Notes: a model not told the origin generated them from the letters alone. A stretch of 64,000 nucleotides of DNA from Elymus sibiricus (GCA_039707655.1 CM077672.1:458282390-458346389), one strand, 5' to 3'. Positions 25,445-38,852 are shown, numbered from the stretch's first letter. Program-made: numbers and translations.

Positions 25445-28400
25445 TCTTTACCTCTTTACCTATATATATATATATATATAAAGCACTCCGTGCTTCTGCC
25501 CGTATACCCGTCGTCGGCGATTTTGCAGAAAAACCCCTGCTATTTTGGGTATTCAACCCGCAGTCCCTTTTTTAAGTGGATGAGAAAACGTTTCGTTTTT
25601 ATGGAAAGAACCCTACGTTTTTTGGTATTCAACCCGCAGCCACGTCCCGTGTTAATAACAACAGAGTTTCTGCCTGTACAGAGCCGTCGAGGAGGAGGAG
25701 GGTTCCGGCGGCGGTCGTTGACGCGGGCGTGACCGAGGGGACGGGATCCGGCGACGGCGCTCCGGATCTGGTCTGGAACGGCCGGATCTGGTCTGGAACG
25801 GGGCGCCGGCGACTTGGAGGCGGAGGACGCTCGAGCGCTCCTTCTGGATCGGGTCAACGCGGCGGCTCGAGCGGCTGGGGGCGGCGCGGCTGCTCGATGC
25901 AGAACGGCGGGGGCGGATGGATCGACGACGGCGGCTAGAGCTTGCGAACGGAGGCGGCAGCTGGAGCTGGGGATTGCCATCCCTGGGAGGTGCGTGTGTC
26001 GCCGGCCGCGGCTTCACTGGGGGGAGCGCAGCTGCGTAGTCCGTCGCTCGCGCCGCTGCTTCGCCGGGAGGAGCACCGGCTACGGCCCTTGCCATCCCCG
26101 CGGTCGCCGCTGCTGCTCCAAACGTTAGTGATGGAGAATCGCTCCTTGGTTTTCGTTGCTGCCAGATCCCCAATCGCTACCTCGATCTCGCCATCACCAG
26201 CCCGGCAAGGGCTTCAATATCCTCAGGTATCCACCAGCAAAAAAGAAGAAGTTGTAGCCCATGTGGTTGACGGCGTCTCTTGTCTTATTTGCTTAGCGTA
26301 TTTATGTTTCATCAGGATGCAAGTTGCTGCTTGAGGAGTGTTAGAATTTGTGAAGTACCGATTTTCTCTTGGCCCCAACGACATTGTTTCTCTACACTCA
26401 AAACGCCAGTTGCCAGAAGTAATATGTTCTTCCTTTTCCCCAAAGAAGATTTATACAATCTAATCATCTATACATTGGACAGATAAACAATAGAAAGGGA
26501 ACTCAATCTGATATATTTTTTGTTCAGGTCCAGATATAGAAACCATAGATTGGTAAATGCATCTAAATTCTAAACTAAAATTATGCTTAATGTGAGAGGA
26601 AAGCAAGATTTTCGCTACAGTACTGATGGTTAATGATAGAAGCATATCAAGTATAACAGTGAAATTGCACTACTGTTTGTTCGTCGTGTTGTTCAGTTAA
26701 AGGTTAATATCTCCAAACTTCATTTTCTCTTTTTGTAGAAGCTCTCGCCTAACAACTTATTTTCTAGGACTGTTAGTCTTTGTTTAACAAATTTGCATCT
26801 TGATGTGGCTAAATGGTGAAGCAATTCCGCTGTAAACATAAGTGTGTATGTAGCTCTTTTATTCCTACTAAAATTAGTCCGCTCATTAAACTTAAATGCA
26901 ATATCAATTAACTCTGAAGAGGCTTATCCTCTTTCACTAACTACCTATAACCTATTCCTTTTGACCTGTCAAACAATCCAAAGATCCCTTTAAATTGGTT
27001 CTAAATGTTTATGCAGCATCAGTGTTATAAGGTACCAGAAAACATGTGGAGAGAATACTTAGTTCCGTTGTGAAAACAATAGCTGTACTCTTCTAGGTTT
27101 TGTTAGATCAACTGGCTACTTTGACGGATTCTTGCGTGGACGTGAAGGGCAGGCACCTCGCCCTCTCCCTCATCCTTCCTGTACTCCCCCTATCTCTTAT
27201 TTGCACACTCCCCACCCATTTTTTTTCCTTATTTGCACATCTGTTATAACGGCAATGTGACATTATGGTATGATATTTGCAATCATCCACTTATATGGCA
27301 CCTTCAGTTCCAAAGAAAATATATGTATTTGACTCTTTTTTGTTTACATCCATCATGCAGACAATGATTAGAGGAAATCAGTTGTGATAGCATGATTTGT
27401 TGACTTACTTGGGCTTGGTACAGCGTTGCCGTATACTTTGAGACACTATGCGATGCTAGATTTGGTACGATGTGATGGCGGCTCTGAATCTGGCAGTGAA
27501 GGAGGTCACGATGGAGCGGCTCCTTCCCCATCATGGTTTGTAGCACTCGATATCCATGCAATTAATTAATACTCAATTTTCTAGCACTCGATACATCATG
27601 GTCTTCTTGTCCTTTGTTGTTTGGTTGGTGCAGAATCCGTCAACTCTTACAAGGAGGCTTTAGCTTCGAACCTGACTCTTTTAGTAGTTTGATTGTTGCA
27701 CGCGTGGAATTGATCGCAAGTACTTCTTCGATGTACAACCAACGGCCTATGATGCTCAGCTTGCATGCATGCAGAGTTCTGTTATTGCACACCATTTGTT
27801 TGCTTTGATACGTAATTTAGTTGCAGTGGCATTGTATTGACAAATGATGACATTGCTGCAGTCACATATGTGCGGAGGCACGATTCATGTTCAGACTTTA
27901 AAGACTTTGTTGGTTATTTCTTCACTAAAATCCTTCCTTCTGGATTAGCTCATCATATTGGAATAGTAGTTGATCATTTATGTGGTAATTAAATATTATA
28001 ATTTGCCAGAACACTATCAAGATGAAGTGTAATTACTACAATTGAAGTACTCTAATGCCCTTTGGTGGTGTAAACTGGTCGTATGTTCTCACTCATAGTA
28101 CAAGATTTGTTTCATTGTCCACGAGTGTGCAGCATCATTGGAGATCGAACAAGATAAGTCTCTAGGATTCCATAGTCTACATTTCTCTCTTTCCATCCCT
28201 ATAGGGTTGATTTGGTTTTTCTAGCATCTCCCAGTAAATATAAGTTCGTTGTTCTCATTTTCATTGGTACATGAGAGAAAACAGGATGTGCTTGTCTCCA
28301 TTGAAACAAAGGACTGAATCTGAAAGTAATGCAAATTCAAACCATTGTGCCTAGCTTTTCCAAGACGCGCATTTTTTAGTATGTCACTTTCATACATCAT

Positions 28401-28800
28401 GATTGCTGCTACAGTTTATATACTCGACATATAAACTTTCATAATCCTGCTGGAAGGTATGCTTCCCTGCTTCATACATCCTTTTTGTTGTGCAATGCTG
28501 CCAGTTAAAACATTGACTGCAACATGCTCTGGCGGATGTCTCAACTATGTAGCGAAATGAAATGATTTGAATACAAATATTACAAGTCCTGTTTTTTCAC
28601 ACGGATGGGTTCATGTTACCAATTGTTTGGCAGATTAAGGTTGCCAATTTTCCATTTCTATGATGTTGTAATGGCCACAAAATTCCTATTAGTTACTTAC
28701 AGATCTGAACTTATATCTATAACATAGTGTGCACATTAGTTGGAGAAGGAACTGCCTTCCAAGCTTATAAACGATTTCGTCTTACAAACCAGCCAAAAAA

Positions 28801-28893
28801 TCTTCAACCCTCATTGTATAATGAAATTATACATCTTCAACGCTCATTGCAAGTAAATTATAATTCTTCAGCCCTCATTGTATAAGTATAACC
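28801..28893. repeat. Three tandem ~32-bp units
   Basis: Units start tcttca(a/g)c(c/g)ctcattg at 28801, 28834 and 28865 and continue with taaattata-like text. Confidence 0.75.
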
Positions 28894-29202
28894 TTTGTGT
28901 TTTGGTATGGTTGATAATCCATATATTCCACACTTATATTAGGTTTGTTCGGTGAGAATGTGAGATACAAGTACAACTTTAATACAAAGTTGTACTAAGT
29001 TAGGGACAGCACAGTATTCCAGTATTCATGTTGAAAGCTATATTAAATCCTAAATTTTGACTCTTCTGAAATGAAGGTGAGCAATAGCATCTTGCATTGA
29101 CAGAAGAAATTATGTTTCCATATTTTCATTTTTGAATGTTTTGTATGTATTTTACTTTTATGCTTGAGTTTATTTATTTTTCATTTCTACAGGAGATGCT
29201 TA

Positions 29203-29439
29203 CTCCCTCCATCCATATATATAGGGCCTAATGCGTTTTTCAAGATTGCCTTTGACTATTGATAAGATTAATAGTACATGGGATATATAATGTGAAAATT
29301 ATATCATTGGAAGCTCCTTTCACGTACGAATTTGACGGTATGCTTTGTGTAACTTGCATGTCATATATTATTGCTCTAACATGTGGTCAAAGTTAGCCTC
29401 GAAAAATGTATTAAACCCTATATAGATGGATAGAGAGAG
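29203..29439. mobile_element. Stowaway MITE inside the Helitron-like element (237 bp)
   Basis: Ends ctccctccatcc...(29203) and ...ggatagagagag (29439) with TA on both sides (29201-29202, 29440-29441). Inner pairing atatatagggcctaatgcg against ttaaaccctatatag. Confidence 0.82.
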
Positions 29440-30026
29440 TATCTTTAACTTTAACCCACAACCCAACAGTGCATACATAGTATCTTACCTGTCCCATAAA
29501 GGTTCTTGCTGAACCCACAATTTTTCTTCATGTTGAACATAATTGATGGGAGATTAATCAAATAATCATATGTGTTTTAGGTCATGCTTATTGGGTTAGG
29601 AGTGTGATATTTTTTTCCCGTTGTAACGCACGGGCAGTTTTCCTAGTAAAGGTATAATAATAATAATAATTCCACACCGATATACTTAATGGAAGAAAAT
29701 AATTATACATACACAGCCAGCGTTCTGCACTCTGCAGCCACACAACAGCCCAAGCCCAAACCCGAAACTGGTGCGCGCGGCGGTCCTCCGCGCGCACCAG
29801 CTAAATATCAACCAACATAGTATATCACTGAGAACAAGCGGCATCTTCTGTATATAAGTGATACAGTACCTACTTTTCCTTCATCCGGCAATACTAAAGC
29901 ATCCGAGAAAACGGCCGCAGAAGAAGCTCGGGGAGTACTTCAATGGAGGGGGAGTCGGATACAAGCTCAATCATGCATGGGAAAAGTGCACAAAGACGCG
30001 GAGTAAGACACATGCCCAACCAAGGC

Positions 30027-31492
<1,466 letters not shown>

Positions 31493-33360
31493 TGGTCTGC
31501 ATAAGACAATTGGAAACCATATCAATCATTTACTTGTTACATCACATATTCATTGCTACAGATCTTGCTAATCATAATTACGTGGATGGACACAAAAACA
31601 CAGAACTAATTGAATCATTTTAAGAAGCTGTCAATTTATCTCTGCCAGGTGTGCTCATCAACATTCTTCAGGTATGTAACTAAAGTAATGGTTTCTGGTA
31701 ACACAGAATGAGAAACTACAGCTGTATTTAGCAGAGGTTATTCTCGAGCTTTAAGGCTCTAAGCATAGCAGGTATTTTCATCCCTAATGAGGTTACTGGA
31801 TAAAAGTAGGCTGGCAAAACTAATGAAAATTGCAAAAAAGAAAGCACAGGACACTTGAATCACATTAATGGACCATTTATGCTTAAAAATAAAGAAAGAG
31901 AACAATAAGCTGTCCTTGCAGGGAGACATGTTCTACCCATGTGCAACTATGCCTACCAAAGTTGAAAAAAACTGTAGCTGTACTGGATCACAATTATTGC
32001 TGTTGCTGGACATCCAGCCTAGTACTAGTTATAAATCAACATTTTTAGTCATCCAGCCTAGTGCTAGTACTAGTACTTATAGATCAATATTTAGTCATCA
32101 AACACGAGTAACGGAGCTGCAAAGTCCATGTGCCAGCAGCAGTGGTGGAATTCAAACTGTGTTTTGTACTATAAAAACCAATGAAAAAAATAGCATGCTA
32201 TGACAAAATAGCGTGGCCCTTAGAATACGCTATTAGCGTGCTATATCGCGCTATAGCGTGCTATTAGCGAGACATTGTACATTGATTTATTTTTTCACCG
32301 ATAAAAACCAGGCACGGAGGTACTATGCTGAGCTATTAACGCCATTATGATATGATGTGATTAACAAATACTCCGATAAAAACCAGGCACGGAGTAGCAG
32401 ACAGATATACCGATTAAGCTCACCCAAAAAATTGATGTGTTCCGTAATACATGAACCATTGTAAGACAACAAAATCAGAGTATACACAATCGAACATCAT
32501 ACATAGCAATCTTAAAAGTTACTAGAATTTAGACTGTACATTTCATAAGACAGAAAGACTGGTCAAACTCAGCAGTTTCGTGCATGAAAAATTGCTGCAT
32601 TCCTTAAGACATGAACCACATCATACATAGAAGTCTTAAAAATTACGAGTAGCATTTAGTCTCTATGTTTCGTAACAATGTCCCAGAGATACCACCCCGT
32701 CTGAAATCAGCTTCCTTGGTTATTTGGTTTAGGAGTATTCGGGTGAGATTTATTTTAGATTTGGACAGATCCTAGCCCAGTCATCTCATCTTATATACAG
32801 ACAGGTGAGGTGATGCCAAATCCATTTTGTGGTTCAACTCTGGTATGGACACTTGGTTTCCCCTTGGATCAAGCAAGCGACCTCCCCAAATTAGACAATA
32901 CTCCAGTAGCCTAACAGATCCCATCTCGCCAAAGCAAAAGCTACACCACTTGGACACACTGTACTTGCGCACACTGCATCAAGCCTTAACACCCAATGCA
33001 ACAGCCACTAGCTGGACCAGCGACTGAAGGAGGAGCGGCCATTTCGCGGTGACTAACCAAACCACTAGCCGCCGACCGGACTGGAGGATCGCCGGATCGG
33101 CCGAACCCGCGCGCACCGGCAGATCCACCGGAGGGGGATAAACAGCACAGGTGGCTCTGCGGCCAGATCCGCGCCGCCACGGAGCAGCGAGCGAGGGGTT
33201 CGGGGACGCGTGACAGGGAGGGAGAGAGGGATCGAACCTTGGGGAGGGAGGAGGCGGCGGCGGGGACCGGAGGAGGAGGCGGAGCTCGCTGGCTGGCGAG
33301 GGAGGACGGAGACGGAGGCGTGGAAAGTGGTGGCGTCCTGCGCTGCGTGCGTTGGCGTTG
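31493..33360 (-). other. Actin 5' UTR with leader intron
   Basis: The four bases before the ATG join, through an intron at 31497-33237 (donor aag|gttcg, acceptor atgcag), to a leader exon from 33238 to about 33360. Long leader introns are typical of plant actin genes and often raise expression. The intron contains a 21-bp perfect direct repeat (32298-32318 and 32373-32393) and a cluster of gcgtgctat words (32210-32270). Confidence 0.7.
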
Positions 33361-33383
33361 GCGTTGGGTCTGGGCGTGTCGTG

Positions 33384-33390
33384 TTAAATA
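33384..33390 (-). promoter_or_regulatory. TATA box of actin gene
   Basis: TATTTAA on the minus strand, about 30 bp before the presumed start of the leader exon. Confidence 0.5.
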
Positions 33391-33595
33391 CACGGGGAGG
33401 AGGTGGTGAGGATCTGTGCTGTGGTGTTCGCCGTTACGGATTTTCGAATTGAGGGGAAGATCTGGAGGACACGGGCAGCTATAATGGTGGGATCTCCAAC
33501 GGATCTGCCAGCCCCGGACCGCGCACACGATCTGCTGCCAACGCACGTTCTCTGTCTACCTGTCCTAGATACTAAGTGCAGCAACCCGCAAATTT

Positions 33596-33651
33596 CCTCC
33601 CGCATCCGTCCGCGGACAGGGAGACCAGTCCGCAGACACGGATGCGGGAGG
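33596..33651. repeat. Perfect 14-bp inverted repeat (hairpin)
   Basis: cctcccgcatccgt (33596-33609) pairs perfectly with acggatgcgggagg (33638-33651) across a 28-nt loop. Confidence 0.85.
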
Positions 33652-33659
33652 ACGTCATC

Positions 33660-34351
33660 CAAATCCAACGCTAGCCGCATACATTTTAAACTCTTTTTCA
33701 ACAAATCGGATGCAATTCGTGCAAACAAGATGGATTTCGTACAAACACGACGGATTTTCATTAGATTTCGGACATTTAGAACAAAAAAAAGACCCGACCC
33801 TAAACCTATCCTACACGGCGGTGGCGCCCGGCGTCCGAGCCCGTGTCGTCCTCTATCCGCCGTCTTCGTGACCATCGGCGATAAGACCCGTGAGGTGAAG
33901 GTGCGGTCTCCGGCGAGGAAGAGTAGAACACGGGAAACGGACCGGCCCACATGGGACACCAGGCCCTGCCGCCTCCCGTGCCCTACTCATCCTCGGAGGA
34001 GTCCGCGACCTGTCCGTCGCCGGTGGACGTGAGGTCCACGATAGAAATTGTGGCGCCCGCGCTGTCGTCGTCCCACCGGGCCGCCTGATGGTTTGCCGGC
34101 GGCGCGTAGGAGGCGCAGCTGGCGTTGTTCTCCTCCGCGATCGCCTGGAGCTGCGCCTCGGCGGCGGCCGCTTTCTGGCGAGTGGCGGCTTGAGCGCGGA
34201 GGGCATCGTAGATGGCCCTGAGCCGTCTTCAATGTTGAGCGGTGCGCTCTACAACGGCATGATTGCGGGCAGGTGGCGCCTGGCGGGAACGCGTGGGGCG
34301 AGGGAGGAGGGGTTTTGATGGGCCAGGGTGGTCAGAAGCGGGCTTGGGATC
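33660..34351 (-). other. Degraded transposon-like region (possible Harbinger derivative)
   Basis: 33670-33800 has phrases such as gatttcgtacaaacacgacgg that I associate with non-autonomous PIF/Harbinger copies. On the minus strand a short frame running down to about 33986 ends with an acidic SSEDE stop after Ala/Glu-rich residues. It may be the tail of an accessory protein, but no start or domain is visible. Confidence 0.3.
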
Positions 34352-34672
34352 CAGTGGCGAAGCCACACTATGACTGTGTAGTCAATTGACTACACAACTT
34401 TTGATCAAAACCCTTCTGAGTATACAAGTAAAATTTCATGGATAAATTCAGAAATATTGTACTCCCTCTATTCCACAATGTAGTGCGCCCGCGCTTCTCG
34501 CGAAGTCAGTGGTATAATTTTGCTCCCGCCGCAGTCAGTCTCCTTGGCTAAATTTATGGTCAAACTTAGATTTCGGGAAGCGCGGGTGCATTACATTATG
34601 GAATGGAGGGAGTAAGATTTAGAGAGGATTTATAGTTGACACCACAGGTTTATAGTTCTGGCACCGCCACTG
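34352..34672. mobile_element. hAT-type MITE with nested Stowaway
   Basis: Terminal inverted repeats cagtggcgaagcca (34352) and tggcaccgccactg (ends 34672) are flanked by an exact 8-bp duplication ttgggatc (34344-34351, 34673-34680), the hAT signature. Without the nested Stowaway the element is about 170 bp. Confidence 0.88.
34462..34612. mobile_element. Stowaway MITE (151 bp) nested in hAT MITE
   Basis: Ends ctccctctattccacaatg (34462) and cattatggaatggagggag (34612) with TA duplications at 34460-34461 and 34613-34614. Arms pair over nearly 40 bp, so the transcript would fold as a long hairpin. Confidence 0.9.
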
Positions 34673-34823
34673 TTGGGATCGGTCCGGACTCCCGCAAACG
34701 TCCCCCACTTTTGTCTCCGGTTTGCGGGAGAAAACACGTCCGGACTGCGCCGCGGACCGATACAGGCCCGCGTTGGATGGCTTCCGCAGTCCGGACGGTT
34801 GCGGGAGGTTTGAGGGTCTCCGA

Positions 34824-35761
34824 GGGCAACTCCAACACCGTGCATCAAAACGTGTCTAAACGTCCAGACAACGCGGTCCGGATACTTTTTCTCATTCAAC
34901 ACCATTTCGTCTTCCACCACCGAGACGGTCGCCGTCACCATGGAGCCAGAAGACCCGTTGGTGGTGACCGCCTGCAAGACCAACCCAGCAACATGCAACG
35001 CATGACGCCGCAAACACAAGAAGAGGGAGGATGCTTTTGCGGAGGATGGTCACCCAGTGCCTCATTCGTCAAAGTGTGTGGCTCGGTCGGTGTCGGGCGT
35101 GCAATCGCTGGCGCAGTTGTATCCGCCATACTACTACGCCGCCCAGCAGCTCGACCCGCAACAGTAGTCTGCATCTACCGTCATCGTCGGCCATCAAGTG
35201 TCGTTCAATGTTGACCTCAACAGGGACTACACATTCATGGCGCATCATTCGCAGTCATCGGGAGCTTGTTCGTTCGCGGATGTCAGCTATGCCTCCCTGC
35301 CCTTAGGTGCTCGGTCTCTGTTTGCCGGAATGTATGAACCGGGTACGACGACTGATGAGGAGGAGACAACCACGACTACACGACGAAGATTGTGCAAGCG
35401 TATCGTGCTAGCATGTTGAAGCGCTACGTGGGCGCTTAGGAGGAGCTGGCCAAAGAGGGAATACTTTGGCACAGACAACCAGATTGCGAGGCAAAAAATG
35501 ACGTCTTTTGCACGGACTGCCATCTTTTGGCATTGGTTGGATGTAAAAGCTTGTTGAACATCCGATGCTTTTTGGTTGTGATTGCATATGTTTGCATCTA
35601 TTTATACATACGCTAATTTGCTATTGATCTACATAGGCATGTCAAATGGAGAAGGCCGGGCACGAGGCGAACATTTGGTGCACCGGGTTGGATGGTCGGC
35701 TTCTGTACCACTGTCCGCGCACGTTGGTGTGTTTAATTTGATGAACCGCGTGGAGTTGCCC
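34824..35761. mobile_element. Possible Harbinger-like non-autonomous element
   Basis: gggcaactcca at 34824 is matched in inverted form by tggagttgccc ending at 35761. No clear 3-bp duplication is visible. The inside has no intact gene. Confidence 0.38.
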
Positions 35762-37310
35762 TAAGATCCTAAACCATTGTTCTATCACAAAAAATAACGA
35801 GTGAACCTTCACTGTGCAACTCTCTCGAGCGACACATTGTACTCATAAACCATTTTTTTCTATCGCAGGAATATAATGAGTGAACGTTCATCGTGCAATT
35901 CTCTTGCGCGACGACACGTTGTACTAGTTAGAACGTTATGAGTGTGTCCGACTTCAACCTCAAGTACTGGTAGACTGCGAGGCAAAAGCGTCGCGGAGTG
36001 GAGGAAAGAGGCCTCGTATTGGAGTGGCTAGGGTAGAGTTGTTGGCAACATGGCAGTGGCAATAGAGAGATCTCACCAGAGTTCCGGGAGATGGTCTGTG
36101 CCTCTGGAAATGACTAAGAAAAGGTGGCGACAATGCGACAAAGCCGATAGAGTCAAAGTCGGATTTAGGAGGGTGACGTGAGGGAATACACGGCTAACAG
36201 ATAGAAGAAATTGATAGGTTTGCGTGATCACAAAGGTCGACTATGATTTTAAGAATATACAGGCGACTGACGATTCTGTATTTTCCTATGTGTCTCTCCG
36301 TTTAAAAATATAAGGTGTATTAGTTTTTTCAAATGTCAAACATGTGCATGCTTGCCCAAGTTTCTAGAAAAAGATATCAATATTTACAATACAAAATTTG
36401 TATCATCAGATCCAACACCAAAAGTATTTTCATATTTTATTAATTTTGTATTGTAGATGTCGATATTTTGTTCTATAATAAACAATTAAACATACATAAA
36501 TTTGACTTGCACGAAAATCGATACACCTTATATTCTGTGACGGTTTGAGGATTTTCTTTCTTCTATACCTAATATACTTATTGTTGTCTTGCTAACCTTG
36601 TGACCTCTCTGTCAGTGGGTTCTTAGGCCTCTGCAACACCACCCCCCCCCTCCCGCGCTTTGTGCACGTTGATGCCAACCTCAACCATGGCGCGTGGTGC
36701 TGTGGTGGCGCTTCCAACTCATCAGAGGGCTCCCGCGCCTGTATGAGGTAGTTTGGGTTGTCGCACACCTTTTGTCACCCGCGCAAGTCCAGTGGCTCTA
36801 AGGCGAGGCTAGGGACATCACCACACTCCTCTTTCCTATTCGGCACTGCTCTTGACATCCACGAGGTGTTCGGGCTTTTGCTCAGATGGCAGAGCCCCGC
36901 CGTAGCAGGCGTCCATGGTGAAAGCGCGGGTCGGAGGCCTGTGTAACAAGCGCGGGGTTGTGGTGAGCGCTGCGCGGGGTGGCTACGCGATGACGACCTC
37001 GTCTAGGGACACTGGCGTGTGGGCTTCAGGCGCATAAATTATAAGGAATGTATTATAAGTAGTGTGCTATTTTTATTAAGCAACCCTAATGTGTTCACAA
37101 ACTCCCCATAAAACCATGGTAAGGGCATGGAATTTGAAGGAACCTACTAGAGATGCTCTATTGACCCAACAGATTAGCAAAAACATCTGTGTAGTATATA
37201 TACTACTCCGTGCCACTGGATTAATTTGTCACCCGAAGATATAGTCAGTTAGTCACTCGCAATATCGCGACTATTTTAGCTTCAACTCACACAAGCCACT
37301 TGTTTCTTCT
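35762..37310. other. Intergenic with tandem duplication and a degenerate MITE
   Basis: An imperfect tandem duplication begins with aaaccatt at 35771 and again at 35847 (units about 76-83 bp, both containing gagtgaac.ttca). A degenerate Stowaway-like element lies at 36293-36548 (ctctccgttt..atataaggtgtat against atacaccttatat..acggtttgag). 36600-37050 is unidentified. Confidence 0.45.
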
Positions 37311-37569
37311 TCTCTACTACCTAAAACAACAGTAAGGTTCCATCTCCCGTCTTACATTTCGTCCACCTTTTCGTCCCACCCCCGATGTATCCTCCCTCCC
37401 CCCTCGTCCGATTTTTCACCCCTACGGCCCCACCCATCTTAAAACCGGAAGGTCTCCCTCCCGCAGCATAGTTTCCTCCGATCGAATCAAACGTAGATCA
37501 CGGCAAAACCCACGCACGCATGACTCTCGTGCGATCACTAGTGGAAAACAGACCTTTCATCCGGAGCAC

Positions 37570-37828
37570 TAGTCCCGGCCGGGTTTGGGCCCGGGACTAA
37601 TGTGAGCATTAGTCCCGGTTCCAACGGCTAGGAGCGGACAGGGGCACGGCCAGGATTAGTCCCGGTTCAAATGGGACCTCTAGTCCCGGTTGGTGATACT
37701 AACCAGAACTAAAGGGGTTGCGGCAGGCTGGGGGCCCTGCGAGCCCCTTTAGTCCCGGTTGGTATCACCCACCGGGACTAAAGATAGACCTTTAGTCCCG
37801 GTTGGTATCACCAACCGGGACTAAAGTC
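37570..37828. repeat. Left subterminal repeat block of CACTA
   Basis: Alternating direct and inverted copies of (t)tagtcccggttggt and accgggactaaag. In CACTA elements such repeats are the binding sites of the element's DNA-binding protein. Confidence 0.85.
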
Positions 37829-37833
37829 TTCCC

Positions 37834-37841
37834 TATATAAA
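37834..37841 (+). promoter_or_regulatory. TATA box at CACTA left end
   Basis: TATATAAA, seven bases after the last subterminal repeat (ggactaaag tcttccc), followed by a pyrimidine-rich leader and a plausible first donor (ctaaaag|gttagc, 37972). Confidence 0.65.
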
Positions 37842-38322
37842 GCTGCTTCGTCCAGTCCGAGTCCAAGCTTTCTCTCCTCTCTGTTTCCTTCCCCAAGCTC
37901 GAGTTCATCCTCCATTTTTGCCAAGATTTGTCAAGATTGGAGGCACCCCATCTATCCAAGGGTTCTAAAAGGTTAGCAACTTCATCCTTTCATCTCTCAT
38001 TGCTAGTTTAGCTCGTTTCATGCTCTATAAGTATAGTGATTTGTAGGTTTTAGTTTGGGAGTAATTATGTGGGAGTTTATTTGATTTATATGCAATTTGA
38101 GCTCAAATTAACTTCTTAGTTTGCATATGTGTAGGTGTGGTTTACTTAGTGCCCTTCCCGTCCCCGTCCTCACCGTCGTCGATCGCCCGCGCCGTCCCGT
38201 CGCCGGCACCACCTTGGTGAGCCTCTTGTTCTTATCCTTTTTATATAAATTTTTTTTGTATGATTTAGATAGTTACTTGTATAAGTTTCTTACTTGTATG
38301 ATTGTTTGTTATATATAGTGCC

Positions 38323-38766
38323 ATGGTTTTGATATCCGTCCCCGTCGGCCCTCGTCCGGTTTATGATTCGGATGTGGTATATTATCTTTTATAACTATTT
38401 GTTTCATTTCGTGTTTATGACAATTATGACCATCAAGTTGACATAGATATTTTTATCTAGGAGGTATGTGAACCGGAAATTGCAACCGACCCTCTTGTCG
38501 AGAAGTTAAATTTAGTTGAAAAAGAAAACGATTATTTGAAAGAAAATTTGAAAAGAATTGAAGAAGAGAAGATGAAATTGGAGTTGTATGTTGCCGATGT
38601 CGTCGATGATCACAAGATCAAGATCGATACAATGCGCTTGAAGATTAGAAAGATTAGAAAATATGCCATTAATAAAGAGGCTTGGTATCATTATGCTGTT
38701 GGATCAATTATTACCTTAGTTGCGATTTTGATCGCATTTGTTGTTGCATTTAAATGCTTTAGTTAG
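38323..38766 (+). CDS. Small coiled-coil, tail-anchored protein in CACTA element
   Basis: Two coding exons, 38323-38376 and 38461-38766, joined in phase 0 across GT-AG borders, give 119 residues with no stop. The N-terminal third is neutral (VPVGPRPVYDSDVEVCE). The middle is a strongly charged heptad-like segment (LVEKLNLVEKENDYLKEN... to ...RLKIRKIRK) typical of a coiled coil. The last about 22 residues are one hydrophobic membrane span (ITLVAILIAFVVAFKC) ending in FS, a tail-anchor arrangement. It lies between the CACTA left-end promoter and the transposase, with upstream untranslated exons ending about 37971 and 38216. Function unknown; it might be an accessory protein of the element. In contrast to both other genes of the element, it is uninterrupted. 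Confidence 0.7.
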
Positions 38767-38852
38767 ATTTGTATGTTGTTTTATGAGAAATATGTATGAA
38801 CTTCATGTATGAACTTGTATTAATTTGGTCACTTCGATGTTGTGTAATGAAG

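Larger units (their letters stand above)
25445..29646 (+). mobile_element. Helitron-like element (4.2 kb, non-autonomous)
   Basis: The 3' end has the Helitron layout: a short hairpin (cccgt 29617-29621 pairing with acggg 29630-29634), then cagttttc and a terminal CTAG (29643-29646) followed by T. The proposed 5' end is TC at 25445 (tctttacctctttacc followed by a TA run), preceded by A, which fits insertion between A and T. The inside has a GC-rich block (25680-26130), which may be captured promoter/exon DNA, then AT-rich intron-like sequence. No Rep/helicase is present. The 3' end is well supported; the 5' end is an inference from the TC start and TA-rich leader. Confidence 0.5.

Noticed and set aside
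33403..34032. Plus-strand 209-codon frame upstream of actin
   Set aside because: Runs through a hairpin and transposon-like text, overlaps equally long minus frames and has no recognisable domain.
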